The notes below the pieces were generated by a model. The model did not search any database, was not told where the DNA came from, and saw nothing but the letters and a program-made list of their open reading frames with translations. 64,000 nucleotides of DNA from an uncultured Bacteroidales bacterium. Lineage in GTDB: Bacteria > Bacteroidota > Bacteroidia > Bacteroidales > Muribaculaceae. Both the position numbers and the translations under genes were made by a program. Shown one piece after another: positions 53,318-61,873 of this stretch. The stretch lies in contig CACZAC010000004.1 in the NCBI GenBank assembly GCA_902779125.1, positions 1 through 64,000 on the forward strand, in the 5' to 3' direction. Within the stretch, counting starts at the first letter, position 1, and every line of letters begins with the position of its first letter.

Positions 53318-53345
53318 ACTGACAACTTAAAACTAAAAACTAAAA
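53318..53345. repeat. Four-unit heptamer repeat before the YbjN-like gene
   Basis: Four exact-period 7-bp units (ACTGACA, ACTTAAA, then ACTAAAA twice) filling the spacer between the kinase-AAA+ stop codon and the ATG at 53350. Same family and position as the repeat at 51391-51439. Confidence 0.85.
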
Positions 53346-53349
53346 TACA

Positions 53350-53766
53350 ATGGACTTAAACAAACTGATGATTGATTATCTCGCTGAGGAAGGTTTCCGT
53401 CCCCACGAGACGCCCTTTGGCATCGCATTCAAGAAAGAAGGTTACAACTTCCTGTATTTCAAGGACGAAGATGACGAACAGTACTTCAGGCTGATGATGC
53501 CTGCCATCTTTGACGTCACCGAGGACAACGAGGAAACCGTTATGCGGGCCATGAATGATGTGAACGGCAACATCAAGGTGGTGAAGCTCTACACCATGGA
53601 AATGGAAGACCCGGATGGCAAGAAAGAGACCAGTGTGTGGGTCGCCTTTGAAATCCTTGCCGACTCCACGCCCGAACTGGGGGACATCGTTCCGCGAGCA
53701 ATCAGCCTGCTGCAAGGCGCACGCATTGCCTTCCTCGCCAAACTGGAAGAACTTGCCGACCATTGA
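53350..53766 (+). CDS. YbjN / type III chaperone-like small protein
   Basis: 138-aa acidic cytoplasmic protein. The sequence MDLNKLMIDYLAEEGFRPHE with YNFLYFKDEDDEQYFRLMMP, VMRAMNDVNGNIKVVKLYTM and the helical end IPRAISLLQGARIAFLAKLE-like text has the alternating helix-sheet pattern of the YbjN/T3SS-chaperone fold. Such proteins usually bind a partner polypeptide. Its gene closes the operon directly after the kinase-AAA+ fusion, so it may be that protein's adaptor or substrate chaperone; this is inference from position. Confidence 0.6.
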   Translation: MDLNKLMIDYLAEEGFRPHETPFGIAFKKEGYNFLYFKDEDDEQYFRLMMPAIFDVTEDNEETVMRAMNDVNGNIKVVKLYTMEMEDPDGKKETSVWVAFEILADSTPELGDIVPRAISLLQGARIAFLAKLEELADH

Positions 53767-53795
53767 TTGCATCTTTCAAGGTTATTTCAAGCTAC

Positions 53796-53830
53796 AAAGA
53801 GGGCGCACCTGTTGACGGTGCGCCCTCTTT
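53796..53830 (+). terminator. Strong terminator of the kinase-AAA+ operon
   Basis: A perfect 14-bp stem (AAAGAGGGCGCACC with its complement) around a 7-nt loop, ending in TTT and an A/T-rich tail, 30 bp after the YbjN-like stop codon. It may serve both strands, since a convergent gene ends at 53893. Confidence 0.85.
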
Positions 53831-53892
53831 AATTACTAAATTGCTGATGCAGGTCAATGACCAAGAGTGGCATCACGACTAAAGCCATGAGC

Positions 53893-56892
53893 CTATTCAC
53901 CCACAATCACTGCAACGACAGCGTTGACATCGGCAATGGTAACATCGCCGTCGCCGTTGACGTCACATGCCATGCCTCTATCATCCAGCCCATAGACAAG
54001 GACCGCTACCAAGGCATTAACATCAGCCAGACCAATCTCACCGTCACCGTTCACGTCTGCTCTGGCGGCATTGAAATTGACACCCTGTAGATTGCTGAAG
54101 CGCCTCCACACCAGCGCTTCCTTGTAGGTCGGCAGCGATGGTCTCGGCACATAGACAGTGGCACGGTTATAGGTGCCGTCACTGAAGGTGCTCTTGCCGC
54201 TCATTGCGGGAGGCGTCACAGCATGGCTTGTAATGGCAGTCAATGAATTGCAGTTGCCAAACGCCTGCACACCGACTGAATCCACAGCATTGCCAAAGGT
54301 CAAACTTGACAGTTTGTTACACCCATAGAACGCCTTGTCGCCAATCGTGCTGACGCCATCGCTCACAGTCATTTCCTTCATGTTTCTACAGCCCTGGAAA
54401 GCACTGGCGCCGATAGACTTCACATTCTGTCCCATTGTGACATCAACGATGCCATGGCAGTTGACGAACGTATAATCCTTGATTGCCGATACACTATCAG
54501 GAATAACCAGAGCCGTCACCTCCTCACCGCCGAGATAGAGGTGGTTGGCAGCATTCAACGGATTGGCATTCTGGTCTTCAAAGGTAACGTTGCACCACGC
54601 CTTGAGGTCTGCGATATCCACCCGCTGGAGTTTGGAGCACATCTTGAATGCCGAGGATGCGCAATAGGTAAGGCTCACAGGGATATTTATGCCAGTCAAT
54701 GATTTATCTGACTCAAAAGCCTCAAATCCAATGGCGGTAATGCCCTCATGTAAGGTAACCGTCTTCAGGGCAGGGCACTTGTAGAATGTGTATTCGGGGA
54801 TGCACTCCAGACGCTCACTGAGTGTCACTTCCTCCAACGCATCGTCAAAGGCGAACACCGCACAGCCGATTGAGGTGACGCTATTGGGCATTTCAAAGTT
54901 CGTCAGCGAAGTGCAACTATTGAACACATAATCCCCCAGATAAGTCACACCCTGGCCCAGATTGACAGATGTCAGCCCCGTGCATTCATAAAAAGCGGTA
55001 TAGTCCAAACTTTGCACTGAGTTGGGAATCTCCACATGACTCAAATTGCTGCATCCAGTGAAAGCCGCATAGCCAATTGACGTAAGGCCGTCGTGCAGTT
55101 CCAATTCGCTCAACGAACTATAGGCAAAGGCGAAAGAGCCCATCTCCTGTAACGAGCCAGGCAATGATAACGAGGCCAAATCCTCACAGTAGTAGAACGC
55201 ACAATAGCCAACCGATGTAATCCCTTCTTCAAGCGTGACATTGCGTAAATTGGGACATATTGCAAACGCATATTCCTTGACCTCGCACACCGATGCTGGA
55301 ATGACAACATCACTGAACAGGTTCCCCTGCTGATCATATAACGATGCAAAGTTAGTCAATGGATTGGAGGATAATGAAGTGAAGGTCATGCTGCACCACG
55401 ACTTGATGTCATCGACATAAACCGACTTGAGAGAGAGACAATCACCGAAAGCCCTGTCCTCTATCGTCATATCCGAACCAAGAATGCGCACGCTTTCCAA
55501 TGAACGGCAGTTGTAGAAAGCATTCCTGCCCAAGGTCCTGATACTGGCTGGCAACGTCACCGAAGTCAATCCCAAACAATTCATGAACGCACTGGGAGCA
55601 ACAGACGTCACGGGGTAGGTTTTGCCCTCGTGCTCTACCGACTCGGGAATGACCACATTGCCGGTGTAGGTATTCATGCCCATGCCCTTGTTCGCCACCT
55701 GAACGGCTTCGCCATCGATATTATAGTAGATTCCTGCCATTTCAAAGTCATATTTCGGCGCTGTTTCGCTTCCATTGCCAGGATAAAGATGATAGAGCAT
55801 GGAATGATTATATTGGAATTTCCAATCATTTTTGCCCAGGGCATCAAGAGCATAGTAACCGTCATAGTATCCTCCCCATCCCCAATTGACGTGATATTTT
55901 TCACCGTCATAACCGTCAAGAATGAACGCATGGCCGCCCGAATCCGAATGACCACAATACAAGATGGGCCGCCCTGCCGACAAATCCTCAAGCAGCATGC
56001 TGTTCCACTGCTCGTCATCCACATTGTCACGATACAGGCAAGCGGCGTCGGAGTTGTAACCGAACTGAATCATCGCGGCAAGCTGCTCCATCTCATACGC
56101 CCCGCTGGCTTCAGGAGTGTAGTCCATAAAACAGGCCTGTCCGCAATAGCGCATCAGCATAGCAACGGCTTTTCCCTGAGCAGCGGTGTAAGATCCTCTA
56201 TTATAGGTATCAATCATATTGTCCCAATCCAGTTGCACTGCCGGCAATTCATTAATCCAGATGCCAAGGTAATCAGTCCAATATCCAGGCAAAGCGGGCA
56301 CCGAGTCAGGATAATGCCAGTAATACATCACCTGGGCCATCGCCGTAGCGACGCATCCCGTCGCACAGTACTCGCCATCATAGACCGGGCACTGGTCGTA
56401 ATAGGGAGCGTCCTGGCTCCACTGGGCAGTAACCAACGGCTCTATCGTGCCATTGTGAGCAGGAGCACGCAGTCGGGGCGGCTTGGCAACGCCATTCTCC
56501 TCGGCGGCATGAGCGACCAACCATTCGATTTGAGCCTTGTACTGGTCCAGCCACCACTGTACATTGGCAGGAATTCTTGACATGTCAAAGGCATGGTCAC
56601 CGTAGGCGAGAATCCGTTCAGCACGGTCATCACCAGCCACGATGATAAAGGCATTATCATCTTCGGTATTGAACACATAATAATCGGCATGTCCCGCACG
56701 AACAGTTGACAGCTCGGTATGAACCAGACGCAATTCCGTCTTGCCGTTTCTCAACCTCTTCCCCTGCGCTTGGGACTGGATAAAACTCATCGCCGACCCC
56801 CTAGCGACATCGGCATCCACATCGGCTGCTGCCATACTCGCTGTCATCAACAGGACTGGCACAACCGTCAATAGAAACTTCATGTAATTCAT
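53893..56892 (-). CDS. C10 protease with BspA-type LRR domain and C-terminal dockerin
   Basis: 999 aa from ATG 56892 (MNYMKFLLTVVPVLLMTASM, signal peptide; in-frame ATGs at 56898 and 56883 are alternatives). Order: propeptide (YYVFNTEDDNAFIIVAGDDR), C10 catalytic domain with Cys180 in ATGCVATAMAQVMYYW and His321 in GGHAFILDGYDG plus YHVNWGWGG, then about 420-900 a BspA/LRR_5 domain of repeats such as LTSVTLPASIRTLGRNAFYN, then two dockerin loops (ADVNGDGEIGLADVNALV and CDVNGDGDVTIADVNAVV) at the very C-terminus. Fusing a protease to a long adhesive LRR solenoid suggests a surface protease docked to a protein target. A paralogue with the same order lies next to it (57253). Confidence 0.93.
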   Translation of the reverse strand: MNYMKFLLTVVPVLLMTASMAAADVDADVARGSAMSFIQSQAQGKRLRNGKTELRLVHTELSTVRAGHADYYVFNTEDDNAFIIVAGDDRAERILAYGDHAFDMSRIPANVQWWLDQYKAQIEWLVAHAAEENGVAKPPRLRAPAHNGTIEPLVTAQWSQDAPYYDQCPVYDGEYCATGCVATAMAQVMYYWHYPDSVPALPGYWTDYLGIWINELPAVQLDWDNMIDTYNRGSYTAAQGKAVAMLMRYCGQACFMDYTPEASGAYEMEQLAAMIQFGYNSDAACLYRDNVDDEQWNSMLLEDLSAGRPILYCGHSDSGGHAFILDGYDGEKYHVNWGWGGYYDGYYALDALGKNDWKFQYNHSMLYHLYPGNGSETAPKYDFEMAGIYYNIDGEAVQVANKGMGMNTYTGNVVIPESVEHEGKTYPVTSVAPSAFMNCLGLTSVTLPASIRTLGRNAFYNCRSLESVRILGSDMTIEDRAFGDCLSLKSVYVDDIKSWCSMTFTSLSSNPLTNFASLYDQQGNLFSDVVIPASVCEVKEYAFAICPNLRNVTLEEGITSVGYCAFYYCEDLASLSLPGSLQEMGSFAFAYSSLSELELHDGLTSIGYAAFTGCSNLSHVEIPNSVQSLDYTAFYECTGLTSVNLGQGVTYLGDYVFNSCTSLTNFEMPNSVTSIGCAVFAFDDALEEVTLSERLECIPEYTFYKCPALKTVTLHEGITAIGFEAFESDKSLTGINIPVSLTYCASSAFKMCSKLQRVDIADLKAWCNVTFEDQNANPLNAANHLYLGGEEVTALVIPDSVSAIKDYTFVNCHGIVDVTMGQNVKSIGASAFQGCRNMKEMTVSDGVSTIGDKAFYGCNKLSSLTFGNAVDSVGVQAFGNCNSLTAITSHAVTPPAMSGKSTFSDGTYNRATVYVPRPSLPTYKEALVWRRFSNLQGVNFNAARADVNGDGEIGLADVNALVAVLVYGLDDRGMACDVNGDGDVTIADVNAVVAVIVGE

Positions 56893-57022
56893 AATCATCC
56901 AAATTTAGATTTATTTGGCAACACCTCAATCCTGAAGAGTAAACTTTCATGACGTTCGGTTTGCACAAATGCTTATAATAATTAGTAATAACAACTTGAT
57001 TCCTTTTTTCCTTGGAATGGTG

Positions 57023-57030
57023 CAAACTTA
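57023..57030 (-). promoter_or_regulatory. -7 promoter box of the first C10-LRR gene
   Basis: TAAGTTTG on the minus strand about 130 bp upstream of the start. The leader that follows shares blocks with the leader of the paralogue (see 59981). Confidence 0.5.
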
Positions 57031-57147
57031 TCAATAAAAAACCATAAAAACAAGCAATTTTACAACAAAAGCCCCTCATTACTGGAAAAAATCCAAAAAT
57101 TGTCAAAATTCTTGACAATTTGGACCAGATTACCCCCAAAAAAAGAA

Positions 57148-57224
57148 CTGTGCCATCATTCCATTATTTCACTCTCCTTAACGCGACGGGCGATAAGAAC
57201 AGCAATAACAGAATGATGGCACAG
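57148..57224 (-). terminator. Large-loop terminator after the second C10-LRR gene
   Basis: CTGTGCCATCATT (57148-57160) pairs perfectly with AATGATGGCACAG (57212-57224). The 51-nt loop can extend the stem with TTATT/AATAA. On the minus strand a run of seven T follows. It lies 28 bp past the stop codon at 57253. Confidence 0.65.
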
Positions 57225-57252
57225 CCGCTTCGATGTGAGAAGCCTATATCAT

Positions 57253-59919
57253 CTAGGGTTCTGGGCGAAGAATGATGCTGATGACGGCGTTGACGTCGGC
57301 AATGGAAACCTCGCCGTCGCCGTTGACATCACGCGTCAAGTCGCCAGCGCCAGTCGTGATGGTCGAAATGACGGCATTGACATCGGCAACGGTAATCTCA
57401 CCGTCAAGATTCACATCGGCAGTTGCCGTGGTGATGATGGGTTCGATTCTGGTAAACCATCCCCAAATGCCCGAATGCTTGTAGGTCTGTTGCAAACCAG
57501 CCGGGACATAGAGCACCGCCTTGTCATAGATACTGCGCGTGAAGCTGCTCGGTGTAGCCAGTGTGGGAGGCACAGTTGCCAGACTGGTTACACTGACCAT
57601 GCGCGGGTTGTTGTCAAACGCTCTGTCATCAATCGTTTCCACGGCTCTGCCCAGCGTGAGGTGCTTGAGATAGATGCACTTGAAGAACGATTTCTCTCCG
57701 ATGGCAGTAACCTTGTCGGGGATGACAACATCGGTCAGAGCGAAACACTCAGAAAAAGCCTCGTCACCAATTGTGGTGAGAGAATCGGACAAAACCAGAT
57801 TCTGAAGGGCATCACATCCTGAAAAAGCAATTGCCCCAATCTGCTTGATACCAGGAGACATTACCACTTCGTTCAGTCCACTGCAACCATTGAACGCTCC
57901 ATATCCGATTGCCTCCATCGAAGCGGGGAAACTGATAGACGACAGACTGACGCAGTCGCGGAAAACATAATCGTCGATAATTGTTAAACCCTCAGGGATG
58001 TTGATGCTTCTCAGTCCGGAACACGATGCAAAGGCAGCATAGTTCAAGGCAGTGAGGCTATCGGGCAGAACAACTTCCTTCAACCCTGTGCAACCAAAGA
58101 ACACTTGATCGTCAATGGTACTGAGAGATGACGGCAACGACAGGCTCTTCAGACCGGTGCAGTAGGAAAAAGAGGCCACACCGACGGCGGTAACACCTTC
58201 TTCTAGCGTGAGAGACGTCAATCCCTCGCACTCAATAAACGCATAGCGGGGCACCTTGCCTACCGATGCAGGAATCACCAAATCGTGAACTTCCTCACCC
58301 GCCACAAACAATCGATGAGCATAACTCAAGGGATTGCCATAATGGTCAACAAAGGCAATCTGCAGCCACGATTCCAGGGTAGGAATCTCGACATGGGTCA
58401 AGGCGAAGCAATCCTGGAATGCCTTATTGCCGATAGAGGTCAAACTGGAGGGTAACTCCACTCGCTCCAGATTCATGCAATTGGCAAATGCCTGAGCGCC
58501 AATACTTGTCAGACCCTCGGGCAGGTTTACGCGGGCTAATCGTGTGCAATTCCTGAAAGCGTAGTCCTCCAATACCGTTATAGTGGACGGCAAAGTGACA
58601 CTAGTCAGACGCTCACAATTCCTGAAAGAGCCTCGGCCGATACCTCTCACGGGTAACGTTTCTCCGTCATACGTCACCTGGGACGGTATAACGACATCAC
58701 CGCTGTAGCTGTCATATCTTGTGTCCCGATAGGTAAGATACACACCAGTGCCGTCCTCATCATACATATAGTAAAAACCGTCGGACTCAAAGTCATAGCC
58801 ATCCTCATGCTCTATCACATCGGGATAGATATGAATCAGCATCTGTTGATAACTGTTGAACGAATAACCTTCGACCGAGAAAGCATCAAGCCTGAAGTAA
58901 CCGTCGCCAGTGCCTGCCCAACCCCAATTGATGTGATAACGGCCATTATTGCAACCATCAAGGACAAACGCATGTCCTCCTTGAAGGTTATCATTGCCCG
59001 AGAACAAAACGGGATGACCCTGAAGGATTTCCTGCTTGATCATGGCATCCCAATCCTCACGATTGTAGCTGGAACGCTCCACCATAATCGTGTTGCTGTA
59101 GCCAAACGCACGCATACCCGACAACTGTTGGGACACATACGCCCCGCTGCCGTCGGGACTGTAATCCATATGGCATGACTGGCCACAATAGCGCATCAGC
59201 GTGGCAACAGCATCGGCCTGGGACTCGGTGTATTGTACAACCCTGTAGTTGTCAATCATCTCATCCCAATTCAGCACCTTGCCTTGCAGTGTAGGTACAC
59301 TGATATTGTGCGTACGGGTCTTGTAGGCCGACAACGACGGTGCACGGCTCGGATAACGCCAGTAGTACATCACCTGGGCCATTGCCGTGGCGACACAACC
59401 CGTCACACAACGCTCACCGTTATACATGGGGCATTGGTTCCAGTAAGGTGCACTCTGGCTCCAGTTACAGGTCAACATCGGTGGAACGGTGGCATCGTCT
59501 GTATCCTCAGCGCGGTTCACACGGGCTCCTGGATGGGAGTGCAGCCATTCCAGCTGCTCCTTGTAGCTGTTCAGCAGCCACTGCATGTTACAAGGCAGGT
59601 TAGCCATATCGACCTTGCCATCGCCATAACCCAGAATACCTTCAGCACGGTCATCACCAGCCACAATGACAAAGGCCTTGCCGTCATCAACATCAAACAC
59701 ATAGTAGTCGGCACTACCATTGTTGGCCGATGACTGCTCGGTGTATTGCAGCCGAATGTCAGGTGTGGCTCCAATCATCAACTTTCCCGATGCTTGGGAA
59801 CGGATAAAACTTGTTGCCGATGCTCGGGCGGTTCCTGCATCGACACTGGCCGCCATCATGCCTGTCACAGTCAACAGGACAAACGCAGCTACTATAAACG
59901 ACTTCTTGTAACTCATCAT
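57253..59919 (-). CDS. C10 protease with BspA-type LRR domain and C-terminal dockerin (paralogue)
   Basis: 888 aa from ATG 59919 (MMSYKKSFIVAAFVLLTVTG, signal peptide); an upstream extension of 11 codons lacks a signal context and is not used. Same architecture as 53893: propeptide with YYVFDVDDGKAFVIVAGDDR, Cys175 in VTGCVATAMAQVMYYW, His316 in GGHAFVLDGCNNG plus YHINWGWAG, an LRR_5 solenoid (for example LTSVTLPSTITVLEDYAFRN and LTSIGAQAFANC), and C-terminal dockerin loops ADVNLDGEITVADVNAVI and RDVNGDGEVSIADVNAVI. A clear tandem duplicate of its neighbour, diverged along its length, and with a shorter solenoid. Confidence 0.93.
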   Translation of the reverse strand: MMSYKKSFIVAAFVLLTVTGMMAASVDAGTARASATSFIRSQASGKLMIGATPDIRLQYTEQSSANNGSADYYVFDVDDGKAFVIVAGDDRAEGILGYGDGKVDMANLPCNMQWLLNSYKEQLEWLHSHPGARVNRAEDTDDATVPPMLTCNWSQSAPYWNQCPMYNGERCVTGCVATAMAQVMYYWRYPSRAPSLSAYKTRTHNISVPTLQGKVLNWDEMIDNYRVVQYTESQADAVATLMRYCGQSCHMDYSPDGSGAYVSQQLSGMRAFGYSNTIMVERSSYNREDWDAMIKQEILQGHPVLFSGNDNLQGGHAFVLDGCNNGRYHINWGWAGTGDGYFRLDAFSVEGYSFNSYQQMLIHIYPDVIEHEDGYDFESDGFYYMYDEDGTGVYLTYRDTRYDSYSGDVVIPSQVTYDGETLPVRGIGRGSFRNCERLTSVTLPSTITVLEDYAFRNCTRLARVNLPEGLTSIGAQAFANCMNLERVELPSSLTSIGNKAFQDCFALTHVEIPTLESWLQIAFVDHYGNPLSYAHRLFVAGEEVHDLVIPASVGKVPRYAFIECEGLTSLTLEEGVTAVGVASFSYCTGLKSLSLPSSLSTIDDQVFFGCTGLKEVVLPDSLTALNYAAFASCSGLRSINIPEGLTIIDDYVFRDCVSLSSISFPASMEAIGYGAFNGCSGLNEVVMSPGIKQIGAIAFSGCDALQNLVLSDSLTTIGDEAFSECFALTDVVIPDKVTAIGEKSFFKCIYLKHLTLGRAVETIDDRAFDNNPRMVSVTSLATVPPTLATPSSFTRSIYDKAVLYVPAGLQQTYKHSGIWGWFTRIEPIITTATADVNLDGEITVADVNAVISTITTGAGDLTRDVNGDGEVSIADVNAVISIILRPEP

Positions 59920-59980
59920 TATTGTAAAATGCTTTATAATAATTAGTAACAAACGATAGCTTTAATCCTTAGGAATGCCG

Positions 59981-59988
59981 CAAATTTA
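59981..59988 (-). promoter_or_regulatory. -7 promoter box of the second C10-LRR gene
   Basis: TAAATTTG on the minus strand, 61 bp upstream of the start. The following leader contains GCATTCCTAAGGA and TTACTAATTATTATAA, nearly identical to blocks in the leader at 56930-57020 of the paralogue, so promoter and leader were duplicated together with the gene. Confidence 0.55.
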
Positions 59989-60088
59989 TAACTCTTTTTT
60001 CAATAAAACAACCTTTTTTCAAGAAATATTCCTTCACTCTCCAAATGCCACCGCCATAGGCGTCAACACACTATCAATCACTAAAAAA

Positions 60089-60123
60089 TGGCGTTGGGAT
60101 GTCAAAACAACACTCCAACGCCA
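60089..60123 (-). terminator. Rho-independent terminator after the M6 protease gene
   Basis: TGGCGTTGG pairs with CCAACGCCA; on the minus strand the stem is followed by TTTTTTAG. It lies 40 bp past the M6 stop codon. Confidence 0.7.
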
Positions 60124-60163
60124 ACTATGGTTAATCTGTCGGGGGAACGAGGCCAATGTGAAC

Positions 60164-61873
60164 TTACTCTGGCATGGTCAGAATGATGGTTATGACAGCA
60201 TTGACATCGGCAATGGTTACCTCTCCGTCACCGTTGACATCACACGTCATATCGACGCTACCATTCAAGATACCTGTTATCACAGCATTGACATCGGCAA
60301 CAGTGACTTCGCCGTCACCATTCACATCGCCAGGCAGAGGCTCCTCGGCCTTCATATACCAGAACGAAGCCAACCGTTTCTCAGCATCCACAGCCATCTC
60401 GGTAATGGGTTTGTGCATGAGACCGCCCGCGAAGACCGTGGCGGCAGGTATGGATGTGTCGGTGAGTGCATTGATGTCACCCTGTGGCCAAGTGTCAGTC
60501 ATGTTGGTAAAACCCGACAAGACGTTGTCGGCTGGAATGATGGTCATGCGCTGGTGGGACTTAACGTTGTTGGGAGTGTTGCTATCCCACGCCGACTTGC
60601 TATAGTCCACATGCAAAATCAGGATACCCTCGGCAGCAAGGTACGCGTCCCAATCGGTCTTAGTGCGGTATTCCAGCAGATAATATTCATTGGGGTTGGC
60701 ATTGTTGGTGACTTTCACCGCTGAGCCCTCGTCGGTGTTGAGGGGTGAAAGTGTATATTGGGTATCCTCGACAGGGTCAACAAGGTCCATCCAGCCCATA
60801 AAATGGCGCTCATAGGAGGTATAACCGCATGGCGTGTTGCCATTGTCCAGATAGCAGCCATGGTCCATAATGGACCAGTTGCTCATGCCATAGGCAGTGC
60901 CATTGTTGGTCGGATAGAAGTCTGGCAAACCCAGGCAGTGACCGAACTCGTGGCAGAAAGTGCCGATACCATCGATAACAGTGCTGTAATTGCTACTGCC
61001 CTCCAGTTCATTGAAGACCGCAAACCTGTCGATGGTGACACCGTTGAGCTGGAACGGGCCTGTCGTGCTGTAACCCCAGTCATAACACTCCTGCATATCC
61101 CACTGGCAGGGCCAAACGCTCTCGGGGACGGTGCGCCAAGCCTGGGCCTCGCCCACACCGGCATAGAGCACTACCACTACATCGACCTGACCGTCACCAT
61201 CGTTGTCATAGTTTGAGAAATCGACATTGTCAACTCCTGTACAGGCTTCATAAATCATCGTGCCCAGTTGCGCGTCATATTCATTCACGTTGGCACCATA
61301 GTAGGCGCGGTTATGGGGCAGGTCAACAGGACCCAGAATCTCGAAGCGGGGCGAGAACTGCCCGCGTGACTGCGATTCAAAGTAATGCAGGCAACTCTTG
61401 TTCTTCTCATTGAACTGGTTCTGGAAAGTGGCCAAAGGATCAGAGTCGATAAATTTTACATCGGTGTAGTTGACCAGGATGATAGGAATGCGTGGAGAAC
61501 CCTTCGTGGGCACTTGAGGGTTGTCATTATCCTCACGACGCGGCATGCGATGAGGACGTGATTTGAGCGTCATCTGGTCACTATAAGCTGTGATAAACGC
61601 CACTTCCTCAATGCCACGGAATCCCTCGTTGTGTGCCAGGACATTGCTTAACTGCCCATCGGCAGTGTAGCAATAGTCACCATGCTGATCGAGGGCGACT
61701 GTCAAGCCGTCTAACGTCATCAGCGAGTGGTTGAACTCGCCGCCTTGCATCACCAGCGTCACTGTCGAGCCATCGCTCTGGACATGAGTGAAAGGAACGG
61801 GCTTGGCAGGCACCGCCATCGCCATCAGGCAGGCAGCGGCGGCTATGGCTATTGCCAGTAGTGTCCTTTTCAT
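60164..61873 (-). CDS. M6 family metalloprotease with C-terminal dockerin
   Basis: 569-aa secreted zinc protease of the immune-inhibitor-A (M6) family. Signal peptide (MKRTLLAIAIAAAACLMAMA), propeptide (to about 110), and the catalytic domain with GTFCHEFGHCLGLPDFY: zinc ligands His308 and His312, Glu309 as base, Asp318 downstream, plus the Met-turn-like MSNWSIMDHG. The dockerin pair GDVNGDGEVTVADVNAVI and CDVNGDGEVTIADVNAVI ends the protein. It likely degrades host or dietary proteins at the surface. The start codon overlaps the stop of the upstream lipoprotein gene by 4 bp (61870-61873). Confidence 0.92.
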   Translation of the reverse strand: MKRTLLAIAIAAAACLMAMAVPAKPVPFTHVQSDGSTVTLVMQGGEFNHSLMTLDGLTVALDQHGDYCYTADGQLSNVLAHNEGFRGIEEVAFITAYSDQMTLKSRPHRMPRREDNDNPQVPTKGSPRIPIILVNYTDVKFIDSDPLATFQNQFNEKNKSCLHYFESQSRGQFSPRFEILGPVDLPHNRAYYGANVNEYDAQLGTMIYEACTGVDNVDFSNYDNDGDGQVDVVVVLYAGVGEAQAWRTVPESVWPCQWDMQECYDWGYSTTGPFQLNGVTIDRFAVFNELEGSSNYSTVIDGIGTFCHEFGHCLGLPDFYPTNNGTAYGMSNWSIMDHGCYLDNGNTPCGYTSYERHFMGWMDLVDPVEDTQYTLSPLNTDEGSAVKVTNNANPNEYYLLEYRTKTDWDAYLAAEGILILHVDYSKSAWDSNTPNNVKSHQRMTIIPADNVLSGFTNMTDTWPQGDINALTDTSIPAATVFAGGLMHKPITEMAVDAEKRLASFWYMKAEEPLPGDVNGDGEVTVADVNAVITGILNGSVDMTCDVNGDGEVTIADVNAVITIILTMPE

